Positions 44,739 to 51,983 of a DNA stretch of 64,000 bases are shown in pieces (positions within the stretch are counted from its first letter, which is position 1; each line of letters starts with the position of its first letter). The notes beneath the pieces are model-generated. The model had not been told where the DNA came from. It was given only the letters and a program-made list of their open reading frames with translations, and searched no databases. The stretch is from Citrobacter telavivensis. Lineage in GTDB: Bacteria > Pseudomonadota > Gammaproteobacteria > Enterobacterales > Enterobacteriaceae. The DNA lies in assembly GCA_009363175.1 (NCBI GenBank), contig CP045205.1, positions 4,030,001 through 4,094,000 of the forward strand, written 5' to 3'. The translations under genes were made by a program, and so were the position numbers.

Positions 44739-44755
44739 TGGTGGGTCGTGCAGGA
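44739..44755 (-). repeat. tRNA-Lys 3'-end fragment, copy 1
   Basis: The minus strand ends TCCTGCACGACCCACCA, the last 17 bases of tRNA-Lys including CCA, with no tRNA body attached. It is joined to a GACTCG/CGCTCGCCCTTCGGGGCC hairpin-rich segment. Confidence 0.85.
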
Positions 44756-44865
44756 TGACTCGCTTCGCTCGCCCTTCGGGGCCGTCGCCGCCAGCGGCTC
44801 CGTTGTTTCGCTACGCTCAACACCGAACCTGCTGCAGGTTCGAATCATCAAATTCTGCGCATAGC

Positions 44866-44893
44866 AAAAAGGCGCCTTTAGGGCGCCTTTTTA
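44866..44893 (-). terminator. Terminator of the tRNA operon
   Basis: On the minus strand AAAGGCGCC/GGCGCCTTT-type stem (GGCGCCCTAAAGGCGCC) followed by TTTTTGC, directly after the last tRNA-Lys gene. Confidence 0.9.
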
Positions 44894-44896
44894 CAC

Positions 44897-44972
44897 TGGT
44901 GGGTCGTGCAGGATTCGAACCTGCGACCAATTGATTAAAAGTCAACTGCTCTACCAACTGAGCTAACGACCC
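44897..44972 (-). tRNA. tRNA-Lys (TTT), last of cluster
   Basis: 76 bases including encoded CCA. The minus strand begins GGGTCGTTAGCTCAGTTGG, the anticodon loop CTTTTAA gives anticodon TTT, and the T-arm is GGTTCGAATCC. It matches E. coli tRNA-Lys. It ends the minus-strand tRNA operon that also has the genes at 45019, 45252, 45331 and 45543. Confidence 0.98.
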
Positions 44973-45018
44973 ATATGGGGTTTACTGCTTTATTCTTTTC
45001 AGGAACCCACTTTGATAT

Positions 45019-45094
45019 TGGTGGGGCGTGCAGGATTCGAACCTGCGACCAATTGATTAAAAGTCAACTGCTCTACCAACTGAGCTAACGCCCC
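45019..45094 (-). tRNA. tRNA-Lys (TTT) with altered acceptor stem
   Basis: Same body as the other tRNA-Lys genes, but the acceptor stem reads GGGGCGT paired with ACGCCCC instead of GGGTCGT with ACGACCC. Base pair 4-69 is thus G-C instead of U-A, with both strands changed together. The anticodon is TTT and CCA is encoded. Confidence 0.97.
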
Positions 45095-45152
45095 ATTCGG
45101 GTGTTACCTGAAAGATTTTTACTCGGCACCAATTCGATATTTAATATTAAAT

Positions 45153-45231
45153 TGGTGGGTCGTGCAGGATGACTCGGCTTCGCCTCGCCCTTCGGGCCGT
45201 TGCTGACGCAACGTTATCCTTCACGTTCAAC
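45153..45231 (-). repeat. tRNA-Lys 3'-end repeat, copy 2
   Basis: Starts (minus-strand 3' side) with the last 17 bases of tRNA-Lys and continues into about 60 bases containing GACTCGGCTTCGCCTCGCCC and GTTGCTGACGCAACG hairpins. The latter part recurs almost identically at 45445-45520. Confidence 0.85.
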
Positions 45232-45251
45232 ATCTGAGTACGATGTTAAAT

Positions 45252-45327
45252 TGGTGGGTCGTGCAGGATTCGAACCTGCGACCAATTGATTAAAAGTCAA
45301 CTGCTCTACCAACTGAGCTAACGACCC
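45252..45327 (-). tRNA. tRNA-Lys (TTT)
   Basis: 76 bases with encoded CCA, identical in the parts compared to the copy at 44897-44972. Three bases separate it from the tRNA-Val gene upstream in the operon. Confidence 0.98.
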
Positions 45328-45330
45328 GAG

Positions 45331-45406
45331 TGGTGGGTGATGACGGGATCGAACCGCCGACCCCCTCCTTGTAAGGGAGGTGCTCTCCCAGCTGAGCTAA
45401 TCACCC
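45331..45406 (-). tRNA. tRNA-Val (TAC)
   Basis: 76 bases with encoded CCA. The minus strand begins GGGTGATTAGCTCAGCTGG, the anticodon loop CTTACAA gives TAC, and the T-arm is GGTTCGATCCC. Part of a Lys/Val tRNA operon similar to lysT-valT-lysW in E. coli, which has seven genes there versus five here. Confidence 0.98.
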
Positions 45407-45444
45407 GATACAACGCTGGATACTACTGACTAACTTTACTAGTG

Positions 45445-45520
45445 ATGGTCATGCAGGATGACTCGGCTTCGCCTCGCCCTACGGGCCGTTGCTGACGCAA
45501 CGTTATCCTTCACGTTTAAC
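45445..45520 (-). repeat. tRNA-Lys 3'-end-like repeat, copy 3
   Basis: TGGTCATGCAGGATGACTCGG... shares with copy 2 the block from GCAGGATGACTCGG through GACGCAACGTTATCC to TTCACGTT, with few changes. The tRNA-derived tip is more diverged (TGGTCATGCAGG against TGGGTCGTGCAGG). Confidence 0.8.
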
Positions 45521-45542
45521 TATCGCTTTCCACCGTAACGAT

Positions 45543-45618
45543 TGGTGGGTCGTGCAGGATTCGAACCTGCGACCAATTGATTAAAAGTCAACTGCTCTAC
45601 CAACTGAGCTAACGACCC
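45543..45618 (-). tRNA. tRNA-Lys (TTT), first of cluster
   Basis: 76 bases with encoded CCA, same sequence as the standard tRNA-Lys copies. It is the promoter-proximal gene of the minus-strand cluster, 164 bases after the cpoB stop. Confidence 0.98.
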
Positions 45619-45743
45619 ACTTTTGCGTTGTTTTCAGGATGTTTGATATCCCGTGGCAACGGCGGCATATATTACTGATTTCAGAATTGAGCGCAACAAA
45701 AATTTCGATGCAGATCACTCAACTGCTTAGGAATCGCACGACA

Positions 45744-45771
45744 CGACCAGAAATAATTCGATTTCTGGTCG
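45744..45771 (-). terminator. Hairpin after cpoB (end of tol-pal operon)
   Basis: Perfect 11-base stem CGACCAGAAAT/ATTTCTGGTCG with a 6-base loop, 12 bases after the cpoB stop. No long T-run follows, so it may protect the message end or assist termination. Confidence 0.55.
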
Positions 45772-45782
45772 CATGCTGTGCA

Positions 45783-46577
45783 TTACATCGCACCAAGACG
45801 TTTCTGCGCTTGTTTCGCGCCTTCGGTGCCTGGGTATTTGCTGATAACCTGCTGATATACCGCTTTTGCTTTCGCACTGTCACCTTTGTCCTGCATGATC
45901 ACGCCGACTTTATACATCGCGTCTGCAGCCTTAGGTGACTTCGGGTAGTTCTTCACCACCGAAGCAAAATAAAACGCGGCATCATCTTTTTTACCCTTGT
46001 TGTAATTCAACTGACCGAGCCAATAGTTGGCATTCGGCTGATAGGTCGAATCAGGGTACTTTTTGATGAAGTTCTGGAATGCCACAATCGCATCATCCTG
46101 GCGGGATTTGTCCTGTACCAGGGCAATTGCTGCATTGTAATCGGTATTCGCGTCACCGCTTTGTACAGGCGCTCCCGACGTCGCAGCACCCGCATCAGGC
46201 GCAGGTGTCGCTGCCCCCGCGGCTGCTCCGCTCTGATCGCCGCTTGCAGGCTGCGCGGCAGCGCCACCGCTGCTCAAACTGTCCATCTGCAGCAGGATCT
46301 GCTTCTGACGCTCAACGACCTGATTCAGTTGATACTGACTTTCCTGAATTTGACCACGCAGGGAGTCGATATCGGCCTGATTATCAGAGAGTTGCTGCTG
46401 GAGTTGGGTTAAAAGCTGGCTGTGAGCGTTAGAAATACGCTCGAGTTGAGTGACACGGTCTTCGACCGAGCCTGAGCCGACACTACTGATTGGCGCCTGA
46501 GCAAAAGCGGCCCAGGGGGCCGCTATGCCAACCAGTAACGACAGACTCAACAGATGATGTCTGAAGTTACTGCTCAT
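45783..46577 (-). CDS. cpoB: CpoB (YbgF), periplasmic coordinator of cell division and PBP1B
   Basis: Periplasmic TPR protein that links the Tol-Pal machine with peptidoglycan synthesis at the septum. The signal peptide ends at WAAFAQAP (about residue 26). A coiled coil follows (VEDRVTQLERISNAHSQLLTQL region, about 38-100), then a low-complexity Ala/Gly/Pro linker and C-terminal TPRs (about 145-264). It has 264 residues. Last gene of the tol-pal operon, 9 bases after pal. Confidence 0.97.
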   Translation of the reverse strand: MSSNFRHHLLSLSLLVGIAAPWAAFAQAPISSVGSGSVEDRVTQLERISNAHSQLLTQLQQQLSDNQADIDSLRGQIQESQYQLNQVVERQKQILLQMDSLSSGGAAAQPASGDQSGAAAGAATPAPDAGAATSGAPVQSGDANTDYNAAIALVQDKSRQDDAIVAFQNFIKKYPDSTYQPNANYWLGQLNYNKGKKDDAAFYFASVVKNYPKSPKAADAMYKVGVIMQDKGDSAKAKAVYQQVISKYPGTEGAKQAQKRLGAM

Positions 46578-46586
46578 GCAATTCTC

Positions 46587-47105
46587 TTAGTAAACCAGTA
46601 CGGCACGACGGTTTTTGGAGTAAGCCGCTTCGTCGTGACCCAGTACTGCAGGTTTTTCTTTACCGTAAGAAACGATGGAGATCTGGTCAGCAGAAACGCC
46701 TTTACCCTGCAGGTACATCTTAACAGCGTTCGCACGACGTTCACCCAGGGAGATGTTGTACTCAGGAGTACCACGTTCGTCCGCGTGACCTTCTACGGTG
46801 ACTTTGTAAGACGGGTTGCTACGCAGGAAGTTAGCGTGTGCATCCAGCATTGCAGCGAAGTCAGAACGGATATCGTACTTGTCCAGATCGAAGTAAACGA
46901 TGTTGTTCTGCTGCAGTTGTTGCATCTGCAGACGCGCTTGCTCTTCGGAGGACATGTTGCCGCTGCCGTTTGCATCCATACCAGTGCCGGCACCCAGCAT
47001 GCCTTCGCTGCCGTCATTGCTGGCGTTCTTGTTAGAAGAACATGCCGCAATAGCCATAACAGGCAGAGCAATCATCAGCCCTTTCAGCACTTTGTTCAGT
47101 TGCAT
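46587..47105 (-). CDS. pal: Pal, peptidoglycan-associated outer-membrane lipoprotein
   Basis: Outer-membrane lipoprotein that binds peptidoglycan through its OmpA-like domain and TolB. Lipobox IAAC with Cys at residue 22 (MQLNKVLKGLMIALPVMAIAAC). OmpA-domain blocks are VEGHADERGTPEYN and RRANAV. It has 172 residues from the ATG at 47105, one fewer than E. coli, in the linker after GMDANG. Confidence 0.98.
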   Translation of the reverse strand: MQLNKVLKGLMIALPVMAIAACSSNKNASNDGSEGMLGAGTGMDANGSGNMSSEEQARLQMQQLQQNNIVYFDLDKYDIRSDFAAMLDAHANFLRSNPSYKVTVEGHADERGTPEYNISLGERRANAVKMYLQGKGVSADQISIVSYGKEKPAVLGHDEAAYSKNRRAVLVY

Positions 47106-47139
47106 TTCAATGATTCCTTTATTAATCAATTATTTATTA

Positions 47140-48432
47140 TCACAGATACGGCGACCAGGCAGGGAATTTAACCTGTCCATCAGTTGCCGGAAGACGCGCT
47201 TTGAAACGCCCATCTGTAGAAACCAAATTCAGCACGGATCCCATCCCCTGAGAAGAGCTGTAGATTACCATAGTGCCGTTAGGTGCCAGACTTGGCGTTT
47301 CGTCCAGGAACGTTGACGACAGAACTTGTACGCCACCCGCTACCAGATCTTGTTTGGCAATGTGTTGTTGCCCACTATTTGAGCTTACCATTACCATAAA
47401 TTTGCCGTCGCTGCTGACATCAGCATCCTGGTTTTGTGAACCTTCCCAGGTAATACGCTGCGGAGCACCGCCGTTAACATTAACTTTATACACTTGCGGA
47501 CGACCCGCCTGATCCGACGTAAAGGCCAGGTTCTGGCTGTCCGGGAACCAGGTCGGCTCCGTATTGTTGCTGCGACCATCCGTCACCTGACGGATCTGAC
47601 CAGAGCCGATATCCATCACATACAGGTTCAGGCTCCCGGTTTTAGACAGGGCAAATGCCAGTTTGCTGCCATCCGGAGAAAACGCCGGCGCACCGTTGTG
47701 ACGCGGGAATGATGCAACCTGACGCACCGCCCCGTTAGACAGCGTCTGGATAACCAGCGCAGAACGGCCACTTTCGAAGGTGACATACGCCAGTTTTGAA
47801 CCGTCCGGAGACCAGGCCGGAGACATCAACGGCTGCGGTGAACGGTGAACCACAAACTGGTTGTAGCCATCATAGTCAGACACGCGCAGTTCATACGGGA
47901 ACTGGCCGCCGTTAGTCTGGACAACATACGCGATACGGGTACGGAATGCGCCTTTAATGCCGGTCAGTTTCTCAAACACTTCGTCACTGGCAGTATGGCC
48001 GGCATAACGCAGCCACTGCTTGTTCACTTTGTAGGAGTTCTGAGCCAATACCGTACCTGGTGCGCCACCGGTATCAACCAGTTGATACGCGACATTGTAG
48101 GAACCGTCCGGGTTCGGCGTCACCTGACCGACCACAACCGCATCAATCCCCAGTGCAGACCAGGCAGCAGGTTGTACTTCCTGCGCAGTCCCTGGTTGCT
48201 GTGGCAAACGAGACCGGTCTAACGGATTGAATTTACCGCTGTTGCGCAGGTCTGCGCCAACGATACCACCAATATCTTCAGGTGCAGCACCCGGCCCTGC
48301 CCACTGGAATGGCACAACGCCAATCGGGCGCGCCGAGTCCACCCCCTGGGTTATCTCGATACGAACTTCTGCGTGCAGCACCGCTGCCCACAGCATTAGA
48401 AAACCAAATGCTACTCGTAATGCCTGCTTCAT
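47140..48432 (-). CDS. tolB: TolB, periplasmic beta-propeller of the Tol-Pal system
   Basis: Periplasmic protein that shuttles between TolA and Pal during outer-membrane constriction. It has a signal peptide (cleavage after VLHA, about residue 21), an N-terminal alpha/beta domain, and a six-bladed propeller with repeated SPDGSKLAY/F motifs. It has 430 residues from the second of two adjacent ATG codons, which is better spaced from GGGAG. Confidence 0.98.
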   Translation of the reverse strand: MKQALRVAFGFLMLWAAVLHAEVRIEITQGVDSARPIGVVPFQWAGPGAAPEDIGGIVGADLRNSGKFNPLDRSRLPQQPGTAQEVQPAAWSALGIDAVVVGQVTPNPDGSYNVAYQLVDTGGAPGTVLAQNSYKVNKQWLRYAGHTASDEVFEKLTGIKGAFRTRIAYVVQTNGGQFPYELRVSDYDGYNQFVVHRSPQPLMSPAWSPDGSKLAYVTFESGRSALVIQTLSNGAVRQVASFPRHNGAPAFSPDGSKLAFALSKTGSLNLYVMDIGSGQIRQVTDGRSNNTEPTWFPDSQNLAFTSDQAGRPQVYKVNVNGGAPQRITWEGSQNQDADVSSDGKFMVMVSSNSGQQHIAKQDLVAGGVQVLSSTFLDETPSLAPNGTMVIYSSSQGMGSVLNLVSTDGRFKARLPATDGQVKFPAWSPYL

Positions 48433-48563
48433 CATATCTCCCTTATCCAGGCGATCAGCCCACGATAATTTAGCAGAATGTTAACAAACTCAAATACACA
48501 AAACTACCAGAACCCAGCGACTACCGCAGATTGTTTTCCCCGCCATGACGGGGAAAGTTTAGC

Positions 48564-49766
48564 TTACGGTTTAAAGTCCAGAGGTGCGTTTTTAAACACT
48601 TCATATACCGCCTGGCTCGGTGGTTTTGGAATCTTCGCTTGTCGGGCTGCAGCAAGCGCTGCCTGACAAAGCGCGGGATCGCCACCTTCAGACTGGATAT
48701 CGAGCAGCATACCGTCAGAAGCCAGTTTTATCCGCAGCGTACAGGTTTTACCTGCATAAGACGATGCGTCGTAGAACTTGCTCTCAATGGCTGATTTAAT
48801 CTGCCCGGCATAGTTGCTGATATCTGCGCCTGATGCGCCATTATTTTTAGTATTACCACTCCCCGCAGGAGAAGCGTTGTTCCCTTTTGCTCCACCGCCG
48901 GTTTTCGGCGCATTCTTACCGGAGCTGAGATCGCCAAGCAGATCGTCAACGCCAGATGCCGCAGCCGCTTTTTCCGCCGCTGCCTTTTTGGCCGCTGCGG
49001 CTTTTTCTGCTGCTGCTTTCTTATCGGCAGCGGCTTTCTCGGCTGCAGCTTTTTTATCAGCGGCAGCCTTTTCCGCAGCCGCTTTTTTCTCAGCGGCGGC
49101 TTTTTCGGCTGCTGCTGCTTTCTTCGCAGCGTCCGCCTGAGCCTGCTTAGCGGCCTCTGCCTCGGCTTTCTTCTTCGCGTCAGCGGCAGCCTTAGCCGCT
49201 TCTGCTTCCGCTTTCTTCTTCGCATCAGCAGCGGCTTTTGCTGCTTCTGCTTCGGCTTTCTTCTGTGCATCCGCCGCCGCTTTCTTGGCGGCTTCGGCAG
49301 CTTCTTTCACCTGCGCGTCAGCTTTCGCTTTGGCATCCGCTGCGGCTTTCTGCGCCGCTTCTTCTGCCTGTTTCTGCTGTTCCTGCGCTTTCTTCGCGTC
49401 AGCTTCAGCCTGCTTCTGCTGTTCCTGAGCCGCTAAACGTTCTTTCTCAATCTGCTTAAGCCGTTCCTGTTCGGCAGCCTGCTTCTCACGAAGCTCTTCC
49501 GCCTGCTGCTGCTCCAGTTTTTCACGTTGCTCTTTGGCACGCTGCGCACTTGACTGTTGCTGCTGCTGACGTTCGTACTGCTGAACCACGGCGCCAGGAT
49601 CAACCATCACGGCATCGATGGAGGAACCACCGCCGCCGCCGGCTGAAGCCTCTATATGCTCATCGAACGAACTCCAGATCAGGACTGCAAATAGAATGAC
49701 ATGCAGTACCGCTGAAATAATTATCGCCCGTTTGAGCTTGTCGTTTTGTTCGGTTGCCTTTGACAC
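48564..49766 (-). CDS. tolA: TolA, inner-membrane energy transducer of Tol-Pal
   Basis: Spans the periplasm and couples TolQR to TolB/Pal; it is also a receptor for group A colicins and filamentous phage. It has one N-terminal membrane helix (about 13-34), a glycine linker (GGGGG), a very long Ala/Lys/Glu helix (about 60-280) built of KKAEAEAAKAAADA and EKAAAEKKAA-type repeats, and a C-terminal globular domain. It has 400 residues, about 20 fewer than E. coli, the difference being in the repeat helix. Confidence 0.98.
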   Translation of the reverse strand: MSKATEQNDKLKRAIIISAVLHVILFAVLIWSSFDEHIEASAGGGGGSSIDAVMVDPGAVVQQYERQQQQQSSAQRAKEQREKLEQQQAEELREKQAAEQERLKQIEKERLAAQEQQKQAEADAKKAQEQQKQAEEAAQKAAADAKAKADAQVKEAAEAAKKAAADAQKKAEAEAAKAAADAKKKAEAEAAKAAADAKKKAEAEAAKQAQADAAKKAAAAEKAAAEKKAAAEKAAADKKAAAEKAAADKKAAAEKAAAAKKAAAEKAAAASGVDDLLGDLSSGKNAPKTGGGAKGNNASPAGSGNTKNNGASGADISNYAGQIKSAIESKFYDASSYAGKTCTLRIKLASDGMLLDIQSEGGDPALCQAALAAARQAKIPKPPSQAVYEVFKNAPLDFKP

Positions 49767-49828
49767 TCTCGGTTCCCAAAAACTGTTCGCCTGTTACACG
49801 CTCTCTTTCAAACCAGAGACGCAAATGA

Positions 49829-50257
49829 TCAGATAGGCTGCGTCATTAAGCCAACCGACTTCACACCCGCACTGTGCAACAAGTTCAGCGCTTTAATTAT
49901 TTCATCGTAAGGCACGTCTTTCGCGCCTCCGATCAAGAAGACCGTTTTCGGATTGGACTCCAGGCGGCTTTTCGCTTCGGCGATCACCTGTTCCGGCGGC
50001 AGTTGATCCATACGATCTTTCTCAACCACCACGCTGTACTGCCCCACTCCGGAAACTTCAATAATAACCGGCGGATTGTCGTTACTGCTCACAGCCTGCG
50101 ACTCGGTCGCATCCGGCAGATCAACTTCCACGCTCTGCGTAATAATCGGCGCTGTCGCCATGAAGATCAGCAGAAGCACCAGCAGGACGTCGAGCAACGG
50201 TACGATGTTGATTTCGGACTTGAGTTCGCGACGACCTCGTCCACGCGATCTGGCCAT
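49829..50257 (-). CDS. tolR: TolR, Tol-Pal proton-channel subunit
   Basis: ExbD/TolR-family inner-membrane protein of 142 residues. It has one membrane helix (about 18-40) containing the proton-path aspartate in VPLLDVLLVLLLIFM. A periplasmic domain follows. It works with TolQ to energise TolA. It lies 3 bases after tolQ and 62 before tolA. Confidence 0.98.
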   Translation of the reverse strand: MARSRGRGRRELKSEINIVPLLDVLLVLLLIFMATAPIITQSVEVDLPDATESQAVSSNDNPPVIIEVSGVGQYSVVVEKDRMDQLPPEQVIAEAKSRLESNPKTVFLIGGAKDVPYDEIIKALNLLHSAGVKSVGLMTQPI

Positions 50258-50260
50258 GGT

Positions 50261-50953
50261 TTACCCCTTGTTACTCTCGGTGCTGGTAAACGCCTGACGG
50301 TGCAGAATCGCGGTGAACTCTTCCATAAAGTTGTCGTAATTCAGTTCCAGCTTGTTAACACGCTGATTCAGGCGGTTGTAAGCCATGACCGCCGGGATTG
50401 CGGCGAACAGACCGATAGCGGTCGCGATCAGTGCTTCTGCGATACCCGGTGCAACCATTTGCAATGTCGCCTGTTTTACCGCCCCGAGAGCGATAAACGC
50501 ATGCATGATCCCCCACACGGTACCGAACAGACCGATATACGGGCTGATGGAACCCACGGTGCCGAGGAACGGAATATGCGTTTCCAGCGTTTCAAGTTCA
50601 CGGTTCATTGAGATCCGCATCGCACGAGATGCACCTTCAACCACCGCTTCTGGCGCATGGTTGTTTGCCCGATGCAGTCGCGCAAACTCTTTGAACCCGC
50701 TATAGAAGATTTGTTCCGAACCCGACAGATTATCACGGCGTCCCTGGCTTTCCTGATACAGACGAGACAATTCGATACCGGACCAGAATTTGTCTTCAAA
50801 CGCTTCGGCTTCACGCGCTGCAGCGTTAAGAATACGGGTCCGCTGGATAATAATGGCCCAGGATGCGATTGAAAAACCAATCAAAATCAACATGATAAGT
50901 TTAACCAGAAGGCTTGCCTTCAGGAACAAATCAAGGATATTCATGTCAGTCAC
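50261..50953 (-). CDS. tolQ: TolQ, Tol-Pal proton-channel subunit
   Basis: MotA/TolQ/ExbB-family inner-membrane protein of 230 residues with three membrane helices. The conserved GTVGSISPYIGLFGTVWGIMHAF region and the final ALIATAIGLFAAIPAVMAYN helix hold the channel threonines. Its ATG overlaps the ybgC stop by 4 bases. Confidence 0.98.
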   Translation of the reverse strand: MTDMNILDLFLKASLLVKLIMLILIGFSIASWAIIIQRTRILNAAAREAEAFEDKFWSGIELSRLYQESQGRRDNLSGSEQIFYSGFKEFARLHRANNHAPEAVVEGASRAMRISMNRELETLETHIPFLGTVGSISPYIGLFGTVWGIMHAFIALGAVKQATLQMVAPGIAEALIATAIGLFAAIPAVMAYNRLNQRVNKLELNYDNFMEEFTAILHRQAFTSTESNKG

Positions 50954-51354
50954 TGCTTAAACTCCGCGACAATAGACTTGGGAAGCGCACGAGGCTTCAT
51001 TTTGAGTGGGTCAACGCAAACAATCAGAACCTCAGCTTCATTGAGCACGGTGTTCTCTGCGTTGACAATGCGTTGCGTGAAAACCAAAGCGGTCCCACGC
51101 ATTGACGTAATTTCTGTTTGGATTTCGAGCATATCGTCGAGTCGCGCAGGCGCATAATATTCCAGCGTCATTTTACGCACCACGAAAGCAACTCGCTCAG
51201 CCAACAGTACCTGCTGGCTGAAGTGATGATGACGCAGCATCTCTGTGCGTGCTCTTTCATAAAAAGCGACGTAACTGGCGTGATAAACCACACCACCGGC
51301 GTCGGTGTCTTCGTAGTAGACACGTACCGGCCATCGAAACAGCGTTGTATTCAC
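50950..51354 (-). CDS. ybgC: YbgC, acyl-CoA thioesterase (hotdog fold)
   Basis: 134-residue 4-hydroxybenzoyl-CoA-thioesterase-like hydrolase, found at the head of the tol-pal operon in many bacteria. The active-site block is YYEDTDAGGVVYHASYVAFYERARTE with aspartate near residue 18. I chose the GTG at 51354 (as in E. coli) with GGGATG upstream. A longer ATG start at 51393 would add 13 residues and sit inside a large hairpin, so it is unlikely. Confidence 0.93.
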   Translation of the reverse strand: MNTTLFRWPVRVYYEDTDAGGVVYHASYVAFYERARTEMLRHHHFSQQVLLAERVAFVVRKMTLEYYAPARLDDMLEIQTEITSMRGTALVFTQRIVNAENTVLNEAEVLIVCVDPLKMKPRALPKSIVAEFKQ

Positions 51355-51378
51355 TTTACATCCCGGTAATGCAATTAA

Positions 51379-51432
51379 GTTGTGGCCTGCCATTGTTCAC
51401 GGATGGCGCTGAGCACAATGGCAGGCCACAAC
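51379..51432. other. 18-bp perfect inverted repeat upstream of ybgC
   Basis: GTTGTGGCCTGCCATTGT (51379-51396) is exactly complementary to ACAATGGCAGGCCACAAC (51415-51432), with an 18-base loop. It lies 25-78 bases before the ybgC start, within the likely leader of the tol-pal message. No T-run follows on the minus strand. See findings. Confidence 0.85.
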
Positions 51433-51510
51433 CTCAAGTTAGTGCTTTTAAACGTTGCTACTATACGCGCGCGATTGAGGCTTGGGAATGGGAAGAGGTT
51501 AAGGGAGAGT

Positions 51511-51540
51511 AAAAATTTATGGGCTTATGCAAGCCCATAG
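51511..51540 (-). terminator. Terminator of the cydABX-ybgE operon
   Basis: Stem TATGGGCTT/AAGCCCATA with loop GCA(T), then AATTTTTACT on the minus strand, 22 bases after the ybgE stop. Confidence 0.85.
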
Positions 51541-51561
51541 ATCATTAAGGATGTTTCTTAT

Positions 51562-51855
51562 TCAAAAGAAGAAGAAAATCAGACCGACAATAAGCACGAT
51601 ATCGGCGATAAGAGGCGAGAAAATCCCCTGCCAGTGTGTGGCACGAGGACGAAAACCCACGCCATGAATGATGCCCGCACAGACCGCCCACATCAGCAGC
51701 AGACCATGCCAGATCTCCAGCCCACTGGTTTTAGCCGCGAAGCGGGAGGGATCCCAAAACATACATCCTGCTAACACTAACGCCATCAGCAAAGAAAGCG
51801 CCCGTAACGGGCGCTTGTCCATCGCGTTATATTGCATCGCGATAAGGCTGGTCAT
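51562..51855 (-). CDS. ybgE: YbgE, cyd operon membrane protein
   Basis: 97-residue inner-membrane protein with about three hydrophobic segments (RALSLLMALVLAGCMFW, GLLLMWAVCAGIIHGVGF, LIADIVLIVGLIFFFF). It is a constant member of cydABX operons in enterics, with no established function. Its start shares a base with the cydX stop (TGATG). Confidence 0.94.
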   Translation of the reverse strand: MTSLIAMQYNAMDKRPLRALSLLMALVLAGCMFWDPSRFAAKTSGLEIWHGLLLMWAVCAGIIHGVGFRPRATHWQGIFSPLIADIVLIVGLIFFFF

Positions 51856-51968
51856 CAGTGTTCTTCTTGACCGTCTTTGCTTGCCTCGACGTGCTCAAGG
51901 GCCAGCGCGGTGATGATCCCAAATGCACAGGCAAGAAGCGTTCCCAGAATCCAGGCGAAATACCACAT
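51855..51968 (-). CDS. cydX: CydX, small subunit of cytochrome bd-I
   Basis: 37-residue single-helix peptide MWYFAWILGTLLACAFGIIT..., followed by ALALEHVEASKDGQEEH. It is needed for stable heme-bound cytochrome bd-I in E. coli, where the peptide is nearly the same. It lies 15 bases after cydB. Confidence 0.96.
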   Translation of the reverse strand: MWYFAWILGTLLACAFGIITALALEHVEASKDGQEEH

Positions 51969-51983
51969 AGTTTTGCTCCTTAC

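Larger units (their letters stand above)
44442..44896. other. nadA to tRNA spacer: operator, REP pair, duplicated terminator module
   Basis: This 455-base stretch has no protein gene. In order it holds the nadA promoter with the NadR box, two inverted REP units (44576-44608 and 44641-44670), a 78-base module duplicated at 44677-44755 and 44835-44913 that contains a terminator hairpin and the 3' tip of tRNA-Lys, and between the copies a GC-rich hairpin-forming segment. Confidence 0.75.

Noticed and set aside
44576..44913. Possible CRISPR array because of several short repeats
   Set aside because: The repeats are REP units, terminator copies and tRNA tips of different kinds and spacing; no regular repeat-spacer pattern or cas gene occurs.
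48436..48563. Terminator between tolA and tolB (TTCCCCGTCATGGCGGGGAA hairpin)
   Set aside because: A short hairpin exists but no T-run follows on the minus strand; it may be a processing element, and the evidence is too weak for a terminator call.
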